From Sphingopyxis sp. JAI108 (GTDB taxonomy: Bacteria; Pseudomonadota; Alphaproteobacteria; Sphingomonadales; Sphingomonadaceae): DNA of 64,000 bases. Positions within the stretch are counted from its first letter, which is position 1; each line of letters begins with the position of its first letter. The stretch covers positions 1 through 64,000 of the forward strand of contig NZ_JACCCJ010000001.1 in assembly GCF_013410105.1 (NCBI RefSeq), in the 5' to 3' direction. The notes beneath the pieces were generated by a model, which saw only the letters and a program-made list of their open reading frames with translations, was not told the DNA's origin and searched no databases. Made by a program: the position numbers and the translations under genes. Of this stretch, positions 17,659 to 29,675 are shown one piece after another.

Positions 17659-18971
17659 TATACCCCACCCGCCGGGCGATCTACTTGCTGCTCGCGGGCG
17701 CGCCGATGGCGCTTGCGCTCGGGCTGATCCGGCCCGAGCTGTGGTCGGTCGCGCCCGGCTGGATCGGGGTGATTCTTGCCTGCCTGATTCTCGACACCAT
17801 GGCGGGTACCAATCCGCGTCACCTGAGCCTCGACGCCCGCTTTCCGAATCAAGTCGGGGTCGGCGACCCGTTCGACCTGTTGCTCGCCGCGAGCGGCCGC
17901 GATGTCCCGCCGCGCGCCGAAATCGCGCTCGCGCTCGACGAACGGCTGGCCGAGGGTGGCCGGCTCGCGGACGATATGCGGCGCACGGCAAGCGGCGAAG
18001 CGCTGGTCCGTACCCTGTCGCTCACCGCGTCGCGGCGCGGACAGGCGGTCATCGATTCGTTGTGGATCCGCTGGGCAGGGCCGCTCGGACTCGTGTGGAA
18101 GCAGCGCAAATTCGCGATCGGGGGTGCGATCAACGTCGTGCCGAGCCTGCGCGCGGTGACCGACGAGGGGAGCCGGCTGTTCCAGCGCAATAGCTGGTTC
18201 GGACTTCGCCAACAGCGTTTTCGGGGCGAAGGCACCGAATATGAGGCGCTCGCCGAATATCAGCCGGGGATGGATCGCCGCGCGATCGACTGGAACGCCT
18301 CGGCACGGCACGTCAAATTGCTTGCCAAGGAATATCGCGTCGAGCGCGACAATCGCGTCGTGCTCGCGATCGACGGCGGACGGACGATGGCCGAGCCCGT
18401 CGGCGGCATGCCGCGCGTTGACCGTGCGGTGTCGGCGGCGCTGCTGCTCGCCTATGTCGGCTTGAAGCTCAACGATCGGATCAGCCTCTTTTCCTTTGCC
18501 GCGAAGCCGCAGGCACTGACCCCCGCCTATATGCACACGCAGGATTTTCCGGCCCTGCAACGCGCAGCGAGCCTGATCGACTATGCGCATGTCGAGAGCA
18601 ATTTCACCCTCGCACTGACGACGCTCTCGGCGCAGCTCAACCGCCGCTCGCTGATCATCCTCTTTACCGAATTCACCGATGCGACGAGCGCCGACCTGAT
18701 GATCCGCGCAGCCGGACGGCTGGTGCAGAAGCACCGCCTGTTGTTCGTCGTGATCCGCGACGAAGAGGTCGAGAGCGAGGAGCGCCGCCGCCCCGAAACC
18801 GGCGCCGACGTCACGCGCTCGAACGTCGCCGCCGCGATGCTGCGTGACCGCCAGCTGGTGATCGCGCGGCTCCAGCGCCTGGGCGCCGACGTCATCGAGG
18901 TACCCGCCGACGCGATGGGGGCGAGCGCGGTCGAGGCCTATCTCGGCATCAAAAGGCAGGGCAGCCTGTGA
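17655..18971 (+). CDS. DUF58 (VWA-like) protein
   Basis: A 438-residue protein with two N-terminal hydrophobic helices (about 8-45) and a DUF58/VWA-type domain. The hallmark [12 protein letters not shown] and the following [10 protein letters not shown] (MIDAS-like DGG) are present. It is expected to work with the MoxR ATPase next to it. The GTG start overlaps the MoxR stop, and its stop overlaps the next GTG. Confidence 0.9.
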   Translation: MIYPTRRAIYLLLAGAPMALALGLIRPELWSVAPGWIGVILACLILDTMAGTNPRHLSLDARFPNQVGVGDPFDLLLAASGRDVPPRAEIALALDERLAEGGRLADDMRRTASGEALVRTLSLTASRRGQAVIDSLWIRWAGPLGLVWKQRKFAIGGAINVVPSLRAVTDEGSRLFQRNSWFGLRQQRFRGEGTEYEALAEYQPGMDRRAIDWNASARHVKLLAKEYRVERDNRVVLAIDGGRTMAEPVGGMPRVDRAVSAALLLAYVGLKLNDRISLFSFAAKPQALTPAYMHTQDFPALQRAASLIDYAHVESNFTLALTTLSAQLNRRSLIILFTEFTDATSADLMIRAAGRLVQKHRLLFVVIRDEEVESEERRRPETGADVTRSNVAAAMLRDRQLVIARLQRLGADVIEVPADAMGASAVEAYLGIKRQGSL

Positions 18972-20008
18972 TCCCCCCCGCTGCCTCCGCCCGCGCGGTC
19001 GACGCGCCGAGCTTCTCGACCGGCCGCTTCCGCGCCGAGCGCGAGGCCGACTGGATCGCCTTCGACCTGCTGCTCACGAAGCTCGAGAAAAAGGGTGCGA
19101 AGGCGCTGACCAGCGACGAGTTGCTCCAACTGCCGCTCCTATATCGCGCGACCCTGTCGTCGCTGTCGATCGCGCGCGCGACGAGCCTCGACAAGGCGCT
19201 GCTCGACCATCTCGAGGCGCTGTCAATCCGCGGCTATTTCCTCGTCTATGGCGTGCGCGAGAGCCGTTGGAGCCGCCTCCGGCGCTTCTTCCTCTACGAC
19301 TGGCCCGCTGCGGTGCGATCCGTCTGGAAGGAAACATTGATCATCGCGCTCGTCATCCTGCTCGGCGCGCTGACCAGCTATTCGCTCGTGTCGAGCAACC
19401 CCGAATGGTATTTCAACTTCGTCGACGAGGAGATGTCGGGCGGCCGCGACCCGCGCGCAACGGCCGAATTTCTCCAGTCGACGCTGGGGCACGGCAAGGC
19501 CGCCGGCGAAAAGGGCGAAAGCGGGCTGCACGTCTTCGCGACCTATTTGTTCACGCACAACAGCCGCGTGTCGATCCTGTCCTTCGCGCTCGGCTTCGCC
19601 TTCGGCGTGCCGACGCTGATGCTCGAATATTATCAGGGGATCGGCCTCGGCGCGATGATGGCGGTCTTTTCCGCCAAGGGGCTCGGCTACGACTTCGGCG
19701 GCTGGCTGTTCATCCACGGCACCACCGAATTGTTCGCCGCCGCACTGTCGGGCGCCGCAGGGCTGCGCATCGGCACCGCGGTCGTCTTTCCCGGCGCGCG
19801 CGGACGGCTGCAGGCGGCGTCGGATGCGGGGCGCACTGCGGGCAAGGTGATGGTCGGTGTCATCCTGATGCTGTTAGCCGCCGGCCTGCTCGAAGGGTTC
19901 GGGCGCCAGCTGATCACCGACACGATGCTCCGCTATGCGATCGGCTCACTGATGCTGCTTCTCTGGCTCGGCTATTACTACATCCCGCGGCGCGAGGATG
20001 TGACGTGA
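18968..20008 (+). CDS. SpoIIM/DUF95-like integral membrane protein
   Basis: 346 residues with a soluble N-terminal region (1-110) and several transmembrane helices, including segments around residues 120-140, 200-230, 250-275, 295-315 and 320-340. The pattern matches stage II sporulation protein M family proteins that accompany MoxR/DUF58/RDD operons in non-sporulating Gram-negatives. No enzymatic motif is visible. The start is GTG at 18968 with GTGA overlap. Confidence 0.85.
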   Translation: MIPPAASARAVDAPSFSTGRFRAEREADWIAFDLLLTKLEKKGAKALTSDELLQLPLLYRATLSSLSIARATSLDKALLDHLEALSIRGYFLVYGVRESRWSRLRRFFLYDWPAAVRSVWKETLIIALVILLGALTSYSLVSSNPEWYFNFVDEEMSGGRDPRATAEFLQSTLGHGKAAGEKGESGLHVFATYLFTHNSRVSILSFALGFAFGVPTLMLEYYQGIGLGAMMAVFSAKGLGYDFGGWLFIHGTTELFAAALSGAAGLRIGTAVVFPGARGRLQAASDAGRTAGKVMVGVILMLLAAGLLEGFGRQLITDTMLRYAIGSLMLLLWLGYYYIPRREDVT

Positions 20009-20871
20009 CCGCCGCCGCCAACGCGAAACAGCGCGCCGTCAAGGCAAAGAAAATCCGCCAGTTCATCACGCCCGAAGGCGTCGATCTCGAGCTCAAGATC
20101 GCCAGCGCGGGGCTACGTTTCGGTGCCTTGCTTGTCGATTTGTTGCTGATCGTGCTGACGCTGTTCCTCTTTTCCCTGTTCATGCTGTGGGTCGGGCTCG
20201 CCTCGCGATCCGACGTCACGGTCGTCGTCTGGATGCTCGGCGCCTTCGTCCTGCGCACCTTCTGGTTCATCGGCTTCGAACTCGGTTCGCGCGCCGCGAC
20301 GCCGGGCAAGCGCCTGATGGGAATCCGCGTCGTTGCGCGCGATGGCGGGCGCCTGACCGCAGACGCGGTGGTCGCGCGCAATCTGATTCGCGAGCTCGAG
20401 CTGTTCCTGCCCCTGATGATGCTCGGCGCCGGCGCGTCCGAGGATATGGTGTCGGGGTGGATCATGCTCGCCGGCGTGCTCTGGTCGCTGACCTTGAGCC
20501 TCTTCCTGCTGTTCAACCGCGACCGGATGCGGATGGGCGACCTGATCGCGGGAACCTGGGTCGTGATGGCGCAGCGCGTCAAGCTCGATGCCGATATCGC
20601 GAGCGACGCCGCAGGCGAGGCGATGACCTTCACCGACACCGAGCTCGCCGTTTACGGGATTTTCGAACTGCAGGAACTCGAACGCGTGCTGCGCGGCCGC
20701 GATCCGCGCGCGATGCGTGAGGTGGCCGACGCGATCCGCGCCAAGATCGGGCGACCCATCGCCGAAGAGGATGACGTCTTCCTGCTTTCCTATTACCGCC
20801 AGCTGAAAGCCCGGCTCGAACGCAAATTGCTGTTCGGCAATCGGCGAGAGGATAAATATGCCAGCGACTGA
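20005..20871 (+). CDS. RDD family membrane protein
   Basis: 288 residues with an RDD domain: helices around 40-65, 75-100 and 150-170, the Arg/Asp-containing motif GFELGSRAATPGKRLMGIRV and NRDRMRMGDLIAGTWVV. The C-terminal 90 residues are soluble and charged. RDD proteins are often poorly defined membrane transport or assembly factors. It is the last gene of the overlapping MoxR operon; the GTG at 20005 overlaps the preceding stop. It overlaps the start of the nitroreductase gene by 14 bases. Confidence 0.87.
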   Translation: MTAAANAKQRAVKAKKIRQFITPEGVDLELKIASAGLRFGALLVDLLLIVLTLFLFSLFMLWVGLASRSDVTVVVWMLGAFVLRTFWFIGFELGSRAATPGKRLMGIRVVARDGGRLTADAVVARNLIRELELFLPLMMLGAGASEDMVSGWIMLAGVLWSLTLSLFLLFNRDRMRMGDLIAGTWVVMAQRVKLDADIASDAAGEAMTFTDTELAVYGIFELQELERVLRGRDPRAMREVADAIRAKIGRPIAEEDDVFLLSYYRQLKARLERKLLFGNRREDKYASD

Positions 20872-21547
20872 CACCGTTTCCGTCACCGAAGCCCTCCACG
20901 CGCGCCGCTCGGTACGTGCCTTTACCGACAGGCCGGTCGATCCGGCGCTGCTCAAGGAGATTTTCGCTGCGGCGCAGCGCGCGCCGTCGGGCGGCAACCT
21001 GCAGCCGTGGCAGGTGACGGTGCTCACGGGCGAACCCTGGCAGGCGGTGAAGGATGCCGTCGCAGGCCGGATCGCGATGGGGCGCGAGGGCCAGGAGCCC
21101 GAATATGACATCTACCCCCCGGCGCTGACCGCACCCTGGACCGACCGCCGCTTCGGGGTCGGCGAGGCGCTGTACGCGTCGCTCGGCATTCCGCGCGAGG
21201 ACAAGCGGGGGCGCCTCGCTCGGTTCATGGACAATTACCGGGGTTTCGGCGCACCGGTGATGCTTTTCCTCCATTGCTCGCGCATCATGGGCCCGCCGCA
21301 ATGGTCGGACATGGGCATGTGGCTGCAGTCGGTGATGCTGCTGCTCGTCGAACATGGCCTCGCAAGCTGCCCGCAGGAGTGCTGGGCGATGTACGGTGCG
21401 ACGATCCGGCGGACGCTGAGGCTCGACGAGGGGCAGATTTTGTTCACCGGGCTCGCAATAGGCTATGCGGATAACGATGCGGCGGTGAACCAGTGGCCGG
21501 TGCCGCGCGCGCCGCTGGGTGAAGTGATCGATTGGCAGGGGTTTTAG
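20858..21547 (+). CDS. Nitroreductase family protein
   Basis: A 229-residue FMN-dependent oxidoreductase of the nitroreductase fold. The FMN phosphate-binding motif RRSVRAF is at residues 16-22, APSGGNLQPWQV at about 42-53, and a C-terminal flavin-site stretch LFTGLAIGYAD. Such enzymes use NAD(P)H to reduce nitro compounds, quinones or related electrophiles; the substrate cannot be assigned. The start overlaps the end of the RDD gene. Confidence 0.9.
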   Translation: MPATDTVSVTEALHARRSVRAFTDRPVDPALLKEIFAAAQRAPSGGNLQPWQVTVLTGEPWQAVKDAVAGRIAMGREGQEPEYDIYPPALTAPWTDRRFGVGEALYASLGIPREDKRGRLARFMDNYRGFGAPVMLFLHCSRIMGPPQWSDMGMWLQSVMLLLVEHGLASCPQECWAMYGATIRRTLRLDEGQILFTGLAIGYADNDAAVNQWPVPRAPLGEVIDWQGF

Positions 21548-21550
21548 GGA

Positions 21551-22051
21551 ATGAAAATGTCCGTGTTTCGCTGTGTGTTCGCAGGAACGCTGATGCTGGG
21601 CATCGCGGGCTGCGCCGCCATCCCCCAGCCCGCAGCGCCGCCCCCCGCCCCGCAACCCGTCGCCCCCGCCCCGACGCCCGCTCCGCTACCGACGCCGACG
21701 CTCGGGTGGGAAGACCGCGCCGTCGATCGCGGCGCATGGCGCTATGACGCCGCCAGCCGGACCGCCGCCTTTGTGCCGACGGGCAGCGCGAACCCGCTGC
21801 TGACGATGGCGTGCAGCGGCGGCAGCATCCGCATGACCTCGGCGCTCGCCGGCAATGTCAGCCTGCACACCAGCGCCGGCAGCGACCAGATCCGCTTCGA
21901 CGGCGGCAGCGCGAACTTGCCGAGCCGTGATCCCCGGCTCGACCGCATCGCCTTCAGCCGCGGTCGCTTCGCGCTCGAAACGCCGGGCGGCGGCGCGCTG
22001 ACGCTGCCCGTCCAGTCGGAAATCGGCCGCGTGATCGAGGATTGCCGCTAG
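21551..22051 (+). CDS. Putative lipoprotein with proline-rich linker
   Basis: A 166-residue predicted lipoprotein. A signal peptide ends in the lipobox LGIAGC (Cys21), followed by a Pro/Ala-rich linker of about 35 residues and a small beta-rich C-terminal domain. No family was recognised. It starts 4 bp after the nitroreductase stop and may be cotranscribed with it. Confidence 0.7.
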   Translation: MKMSVFRCVFAGTLMLGIAGCAAIPQPAAPPPAPQPVAPAPTPAPLPTPTLGWEDRAVDRGAWRYDAASRTAAFVPTGSANPLLTMACSGGSIRMTSALAGNVSLHTSAGSDQIRFDGGSANLPSRDPRLDRIAFSRGRFALETPGGGALTLPVQSEIGRVIEDCR

Positions 22052-22059
22052 GCCGGAGC

Positions 22060-22494
22060 CTAGCCGCCCAATTGTACCGTCCCGCCCCTGATCCAGCCCC
22101 AGCGGCACGGGCCCTGATATTCGCGGGCGTTGGGCACCGACTTGCCGACGCCGCACATGTCGGGATCGGTGCCGGGACCGGCGAAAACGACGCCGAACCA
22201 TGCGTCACTCTCGGCCGCCTCGCACAGCGACACGTTCGCGCCGCCGGCGAGCTTCGCCTTGACCGCGCGCGTTTCGTTCGGCGCCCAATAGACGTCGGTG
22301 CCGCCCGCCTTGACGCGGCTGATGCTCGAGCAGGCGGGCAGGCTCGGCCCTTCGGTGCCGATCATCACCGCGCGCGTCGCAAGCGGTTCGCCTGCAAGCG
22401 CGGGAGCATTGTCGGCGGGCGGCGCGGGCTGGCTGCACGCGGCGAGAGAAGCGAGAAGAAGGGCGGCGAGGGGAAGGGCGATACGATGTTTCAT
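22060..22494 (-). CDS. Putative lipoprotein
   Basis: A 144-residue protein with signal peptide MKHRIALPLAALLLASL and lipobox LAAC. The mature part has three or more cysteines (SLPACSS, SLCEA, DPDMCGV, GPCRWGW) compatible with disulfides in the periplasm. The family is unknown. The start at 22494 is chosen over a longer frame because the signal peptide begins there. It is tail-to-tail with the preceding lipoprotein gene. Confidence 0.7.
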   Translation of the reverse strand: MKHRIALPLAALLLASLAACSQPAPPADNAPALAGEPLATRAVMIGTEGPSLPACSSISRVKAGGTDVYWAPNETRAVKAKLAGGANVSLCEAAESDAWFGVVFAGPGTDPDMCGVGKSVPNAREYQGPCRWGWIRGGTVQLGG

Positions 22495-22508
22495 GCCCAC
22501 GAAACTAG

Positions 22509-25178
<2,670 letters not shown>

Positions 25179-25267
25179 CCGTAAATTAGGTTCGATCTAA
25201 CGCGCGGCGGCTTGTTTCGGCAGGCCGTCGCTGCTTTGGGCGCCTCCACCAAAGAGGGAGAGGTGCC

Positions 25268-25690
25268 ATGCGGGCTCTTGCAACCATGGTGATGCCGCTG
25301 ATGCTCGTAGCGTCGGCCGCCGCGCAAGATAGCGATGCCGCGGCCATCGCGGGCGCCGCCGCCAGCGCGATCCCGCTCGCCTACCCGGAAACCGAAATCG
25401 ACGGCGGTATGGCGAGCTATTACGGCAACGAGCTTGCCGGCAACCGCACCGCGAACGGCGAACGCTTCGACCCCGGCCAGCTTACCGCCGCACATCGCAC
25501 GCTGCCTTTCGGCAGCAAGGTGCGCGTCACCAACATGTCGACGGGCGACAGCGTGATCGTCCGCATCAACGACCGGGGCCCCTTTGCCCACGGCCGCGTG
25601 ATCGACGTCAGCCAGGCCGCCGCGCGCGAAATCGGCATGCATCGCAGCGGCACCGCGCGGGTGAAGCTGGCACTGCTGACCGACGATTAA
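25268..25690 (+). CDS. rlpA: RlpA-like double-psi beta-barrel protein
   Basis: A 140-residue exported protein. After an N-terminal signal peptide (about 20 residues) comes a double-psi beta-barrel with MASYYGNELAGNRTANGE, HRTLPFGSKVRVTN and VRINDRGPFAHGRVIDVS. RlpA-type proteins act on peptidoglycan, some as lytic transglycosylases at the septum. The usual C-terminal SPOR domain is absent, so the septal targeting seen in E. coli may not apply. A good GGGAGAGG ribosome site precedes the ATG. Confidence 0.87.
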   Translation: MRALATMVMPLMLVASAAAQDSDAAAIAGAAASAIPLAYPETEIDGGMASYYGNELAGNRTANGERFDPGQLTAAHRTLPFGSKVRVTNMSTGDSVIVRINDRGPFAHGRVIDVSQAAAREIGMHRSGTARVKLALLTDD

Positions 25691-25694
25691 CGCG

Positions 25695-26624
25695 TCAGTC
25701 GAACACCGACCATCCCGCCGCATAGGCGAAATGTTCGAGCGCAGCCGCGCCCGCGAGCGACGTCCCCGCTTCGTTGAGCGCCGGCGACCAGACCGCGATC
25801 GATCCCTGCCCCGGCGCAATGCACAGGATGCCGCCGCCGACCCCGCTCTTGCCCGGCAGGCCGACGCGGAAGGCGAATTCGCCCGAATTGTCATAGTGAC
25901 CGCACAGCATCATGACCGCATTGATGCGCCGCGCGCGGTGCGGGTCGATCAACTGCTCGCCCGTGAGCGGGTCGCGTCCCTCCATCGCGAGGAACAAGCC
26001 CGCCCGCGCCAGCTGGCGGCACGACAGGGCAATCGCGCATTGGCGGAAATAGACCCCGACCACCGTCTCGACCGGATGCGAGAGATTGCCGAAGGCGTCC
26101 ATGAAATGCGCGAGGCTGCGGTTGCGGGCGCCGGTTTCGGATTCGGAAAAGGCAACGTCGAAGTCGATCGCGACGCCGTCGTCGTCCGCGCGGGCGCGGA
26201 TGAAATCGACGATCTCGTCGATCGTCGCATCGCCGCTGCGCCCGTCGATCAGCCGGTCGGTCGTGGCGATCGCGCCCGCGTTGATCAGCGGATTGCGCGG
26301 GATGCCCTGCTCGCTTTCGAGCTGAACGATCGAATTGAACGCCGACCCCGACGGCTCGCGCCCGACGCTGTCCCACAGTGAACTGCCGACGCGGCGGAGT
26401 GCGAGCGCGAGCGTGAAGACCTTCGACACCGACTGGATCGAGAAGGCTTCGTCGGCGTCGCCCGACGTATGGATCGTGCCATCCGGCAGCGCGAGTGCGA
26501 AGCCGAGCTTGTTCGGATCGACCTTTGCCAGCGCGGGGATATAGTCGGCGACACGGCCCTTCCCGAGGTGCGCCGCGGCCAGCGTCATCGCCTCGTTGAT
26601 ATGCTTTCTGAGGTTCTCCGTCAT
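25695..26624 (-). CDS. glsA: Glutaminase A
   Basis: Hydrolyses L-glutamine to glutamate and ammonia. The 309-residue length is typical. The serine-dependent core motif is SIQSVSKVF (SVSK, residues 65-68), followed by [25 protein letters not shown] and KSGVGGGI near the C-terminus, all characteristic of the beta-lactamase-fold glutaminases. It is divergent from the VOC-ArsR-SRPBCC operon across a 100-bp AT-richer promoter region and convergent with the RlpA-like gene. Confidence 0.95.
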   Translation of the reverse strand: MTENLRKHINEAMTLAAAHLGKGRVADYIPALAKVDPNKLGFALALPDGTIHTSGDADEAFSIQSVSKVFTLALALRRVGSSLWDSVGREPSGSAFNSIVQLESEQGIPRNPLINAGAIATTDRLIDGRSGDATIDEIVDFIRARADDDGVAIDFDVAFSESETGARNRSLAHFMDAFGNLSHPVETVVGVYFRQCAIALSCRQLARAGLFLAMEGRDPLTGEQLIDPHRARRINAVMMLCGHYDNSGEFAFRVGLPGKSGVGGGILCIAPGQGSIAVWSPALNEAGTSLAGAAALEHFAYAAGWSVFD

Positions 26625-26724
26625 CGGGTTCGCCTAGCATAATCGCCGCGCAAAGCATGTATTTTCATTTTTCCAGAAATATTCTATAAGATAGAAATCA
26701 ATTAGCCGAATCGGGAGACGAAGC

Positions 26725-27198
26725 ATGGCCGACCATCCGCGTTCCAAGGGGCTTTCGAGTGCCGTCTGCTACAAGGACGCAAAAGCGGCATTTCGTTGGC
26801 TGGAAGAGGCGTTCGGTTTCGAGCCGACCTTCGTGTTGCTCGACGATCAAGGCAATCTGGCGCACAGCGAAATGGAATATGGCGCTTCGTCGATCATGGT
26901 CGGCAATGAATGGTCGGACGATCATCGCAGCCCCGCGAACCTTGGCGGCAAAAACACGCAAACGGTGCATGTCCAGCTGGGGCGCGGTGAAGATATCGAC
27001 GCGCATTGCGAAAAGGCGCGCGCCGCCGGAGCCGATGTCATCGCCGAGCCCGAAACGCAATTTTACGGCGACCGCACATACCGCGCCAGGGATCCCGAGG
27101 GGCATATCTGGACCTTCGGCGTCACCGTCGAAGAGAAGACCGCCGACGAGTGGGATGCCGCGGGCGGCTTCACGACCAAGACGCGGCTCGACGATTGA
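26725..27198 (+). CDS. VOC/glyoxalase-fold protein
   Basis: A 157-residue vicinal-oxygen-chelate protein of the PhnB/YdfO-like group: VCYKDAKAAFRWLEEAFGF at the N-terminus and YRARDPEGHIWTFGV near the C-terminus. Function is unknown; relatives bind metals or bind toxic aromatic compounds. It is the first gene of a coupled trio (VOC, ArsR-type regulator, SRPBCC protein), a recurrent arrangement in bacteria. Confidence 0.88.
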   Translation: MADHPRSKGLSSAVCYKDAKAAFRWLEEAFGFEPTFVLLDDQGNLAHSEMEYGASSIMVGNEWSDDHRSPANLGGKNTQTVHVQLGRGEDIDAHCEKARAAGADVIAEPETQFYGDRTYRARDPEGHIWTFGVTVEEKTADEWDAAGGFTTKTRLDD

Positions 27199-27521
27199 GC
27201 GCGGCCCTCGACCGGATGTTGGGCGCGATCGCCGATCCGACCCGCCGGCGTGCGATCGAACTGCTGGGCGAGCGGCCGCGCAGCGCGGGCGAACTGGCGG
27301 GCGCGCTTGGCCTCGCCCCGCCGGCGATGAGCCGCCATTTGCGCGTGCTGAAGGAAGGCGGGCTGGTCGAGGACGGGCATCCCGCATTCGACGCGCGCGT
27401 GCGCATCTATCGGTTGAAGGACGGCGCGACGGGCGAGCTCAAGCAATGGCTTGCCGAGACCGAGGCGCTGTGGGTGCACCAGCTGGCGAGTTTCAAGCGC
27501 CATGTCGAAAGCGGGGAATGA
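27195..27521 (+). CDS. ArsR-family winged-helix regulator
   Basis: A 108-residue ArsR/SmtB-type protein: RMLGAIADPTRRRAIELLGE, then the recognition-helix region LGLAPPAMSRHLRVLKEGGL. Metal-binding cysteines are absent, so it probably belongs to the group that senses non-metal signals or acts with SRPBCC partners. The TTG at 27195 overlaps the VOC stop; an ATG at 27216 is an alternative start. Coupled to the SRPBCC gene. Confidence 0.88.
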   Translation: MSAALDRMLGAIADPTRRRAIELLGERPRSAGELAGALGLAPPAMSRHLRVLKEGGLVEDGHPAFDARVRIYRLKDGATGELKQWLAETEALWVHQLASFKRHVESGE

Positions 27522-27988
27522 GCGGGGCGGCGGTCATCGTCGCGCTGCGCGTTGCGGCGACTCCGCAAGCGGCGTTCACCGCCTTCACCCGCGACATCGG
27601 AAAATGGTGGCGGAGCCATCCGCTATTCCAGCTTTCGCGCAAGGGCGATGGCATGCTGCGCTTCGACCCTGCCGGGCCGGGCGGGCGGCTCGTTACGCGC
27701 TTCGACGATGGCGAGGAGTGGGAGATTGGCGCGGTGCGCCACTGGCTGCCGGGCGAACGGCTGGCCTTCGCCTGGCGCTTGCCGAGTTTCCAGGAGGGCC
27801 AGCTAACCGAGGTTGATGTGCGGTTCGAGGCGGTGGACGGCGAAACGCGCGTGACGGTCGAGCATCGCGGCTGGGATACCATCCCCCCAAGCCATGTCGC
27901 GCGGCACGGCTTTGAGCTGATGTTGTTTCAGCGGCGGCTGGGCGAATTTTGGCGGGGGTTACTGAAGCGAATGAGCGCGCAGCCTTGA
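27518..27988 (+). CDS. SRPBCC (AHSA1-like) domain protein
   Basis: A 156-residue START-like ligand-binding protein. Typical features are TPQAAFTAFTRDIGKWW near the start, EEWEIGAVRHWLPGERLAFAW in the middle and the C-terminal helix. AHSA1-type proteins next to ArsR regulators often bind hydrophobic ligands. Its ATG overlaps the regulator stop. Substrate unknown. Confidence 0.87.
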   Translation: MSGAAVIVALRVAATPQAAFTAFTRDIGKWWRSHPLFQLSRKGDGMLRFDPAGPGGRLVTRFDDGEEWEIGAVRHWLPGERLAFAWRLPSFQEGQLTEVDVRFEAVDGETRVTVEHRGWDTIPPSHVARHGFELMLFQRRLGEFWRGLLKRMSAQP

Positions 27989-28030
27989 ATGACTATCGGC
28001 TTTGAGGTGGAGCGCGGGCCCGCCCAACAT

Positions 28031-28114
28031 TCGTCATTCCCGCGAAAGCGGGAATCCAGTGTGGGATCAGCCTACGCACGCCCTGGGTCCCCGCTTTTCG
28101 CGGGGATGACGAAA
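28031..28114. repeat. REP-like double hairpin
   Basis: Two hairpins face each other: TCATTCCCGCGAAAGCGGGA at the left and GGTCCCCGCTTTTCGCGGGG at the right, ending GATGACGAAAG. The left and right ends are related inverted copies. Similar hairpins occur at 51384-51415, 59786-59814 and 59886-59950. Such elements are common in alphaproteobacterial intergenic regions and usually lie after genes. Confidence 0.75.
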
Positions 28115-28163
28115 GTAGGAGGGTGTGCGACGGCTAACGCTCGCTTTCAGCCCCGACCCATAT

Positions 28164-29132
28164 TCAATGCGCGCGATGCTCGCCCTTGACCCAGCGTACC
28201 GTGCCCGACGAGGCGCGCATCACGACCGTTTCGGTGGTCATCACGCCGTCGCGGCGCCGCTTGACGCCGCGCAGCAGCGAGCCGTCGGTGACGCCGGTCG
28301 CGGCAAAGATCACGTCGCCGCTGGCGAGGTCTTCGAGGTCATAGACGCGGTCGAGATCCTCGATGCCCCATTTCTTGGCGCGCCGCCGCTCGTCGTCGTT
28401 GCGGAAGAGGAGGCGGCCCTTGAACTGGCCGCCGACGCAGCGCAGCGCCGCCGCGGCGAGAACGCCCTCGGGCGCGCCGCCCGATCCCATGTAAATGTCG
28501 ATGTTGGTTTCAGGGTTGGTCGTCGCGATCACGCCCGCAACGTCGCCGTCGGGGATCAGCGCGACGCCGCAGCCGATCGCGCGCAGTTCGGCGATGATCG
28601 CCTCGTGGCGCGGGCGGTCGAGCACGCAGACGATGATCTGTTCGGGCTTGCAGCCCTTTTCGCGCGCTACCGCCTCGACATTCTCGCGCACGCTGTTGTC
28701 GAAATTGACGATGTCCGGCGAATAGCCCGCGCCGACCGCGAGCTTGTCCATATAGACGTCAGGGGCGTTGAGCAGACAGCCTTCCTCGGCGATCGCGAGC
28801 ACCGCGAGCGCGTTCGGGCCGGCCTTCGCCGTGATCGTCGTGCCTTCGAGCGGGTCGACCGCGATGTCAATCTTCGGGCCCTTGCCCGGCGCATTGCCGA
28901 CCTTTTCGCCGATATAGAGCATCGGTGCCTCGTCGCGTTCGCCTTCGCCGATGACGATCGTGCCGTCCATGTAAAGGGTGTTGAACGCGGTCCGCATCGC
29001 CTCGACCGCTGCGGCGTCGGCGGCCTTCTCGTCGCCGCGGCCGATCAGCTTCGCGGCGGCGATCGCCGCGGCTTCGGTGACGCGCACCATCTCGAGCACG
29101 AGCACCCGGTCGAGGTTGCTGCTATTCGTCAT
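28164..29132 (-). CDS. glpX: Class II fructose-1,6-bisphosphatase
   Basis: Converts fructose 1,6-bisphosphate to fructose 6-phosphate in gluconeogenesis. The 322-residue protein carries the GlpX features GDEKAADAAAVEAMR, IGEGERDEAPMLYIGEKVG, the metal/phosphate motif AVDPLEGT and GSGGAPEGVLAAAAL. I chose the ATG at 29132, which has GGAGAG eight bases upstream; a GTG at 29141 would add three residues. It is divergent from a small exported protein gene and lies downstream of the hom gene region. Confidence 0.96.
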   Translation of the reverse strand: MTNSSNLDRVLVLEMVRVTEAAAIAAAKLIGRGDEKAADAAAVEAMRTAFNTLYMDGTIVIGEGERDEAPMLYIGEKVGNAPGKGPKIDIAVDPLEGTTITAKAGPNALAVLAIAEEGCLLNAPDVYMDKLAVGAGYSPDIVNFDNSVRENVEAVAREKGCKPEQIIVCVLDRPRHEAIIAELRAIGCGVALIPDGDVAGVIATTNPETNIDIYMGSGGAPEGVLAAAALRCVGGQFKGRLLFRNDDERRRAKKWGIEDLDRVYDLEDLASGDVIFAATGVTDGSLLRGVKRRRDGVMTTETVVMRASSGTVRWVKGEHRAH

Positions 29133-29186
29133 GTCCGCCACTCTCCGTCTTTACTTGTTCCGCCCGGTCGGCATGGTGGGCGCCAT

Positions 29187-29675
29187 ATGGTCGCCCGCGC
29201 CACTTGTCGAGAACGCTTCGCCCGATTCGGTGCCGCTTTCGCCATGAGCTGTGTCATCGCGATGACCGGCGCGATAACCGCGATGGTCCCTGCGGCCGCG
29301 CAGGTGCAGGGGCCGCCCGCGCCCCCGACGGCGCGCGACGCCGAAACCGCCGCGGCCCGGGCGAAGGAGATGGTCGATCCGATCCGGCGCTGTAAACCCG
29401 CCGAAGACGGGTCGATCAATGTGTGCGGTACGGACACCGAACGCCACCGCCTGACGCCCGAACTGCGCGCGATCGCGGGCGTCGGCCGCGAGGCGCCGCC
29501 CAAGCTGCCGCGCGCCGAGGCGCGCGCGATGAGCCTCGACAAGCTGCCCTATAACTGGATCTCGATCGGCGGCGGCTATCCGCCGGGCCCTGAATATAAT
29601 GCGCTCTATGAAATGGCGAAGCGCGCGACCGATCCCGAAACGGGCAATCCGCCGCCGGCGGAAGAGGAACCTTAA
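29187..29675 (+). CDS. Hypothetical exported protein
   Basis: A 162-residue protein with an N-terminal hydrophobic stretch (AMSCVIAMTGAITAMVPAAA) ending in a likely signal-peptidase site AAAQ, so it is probably periplasmic. The mature part has two cysteines (RRCKPAEDGSINVCGTDTE) and a YNWISIGGGYPPGPEYNALYE motif. Such proteins occur in sphingomonads without known function. The start could be the ATG at 29187 or a later Met near 29244. Its end overlaps the convergent hom gene by 4 bases. Confidence 0.62.
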   Translation: MVARATCRERFARFGAAFAMSCVIAMTGAITAMVPAAAQVQGPPAPPTARDAETAAARAKEMVDPIRRCKPAEDGSINVCGTDTERHRLTPELRAIAGVGREAPPKLPRAEARAMSLDKLPYNWISIGGGYPPGPEYNALYEMAKRATDPETGNPPPAEEEP

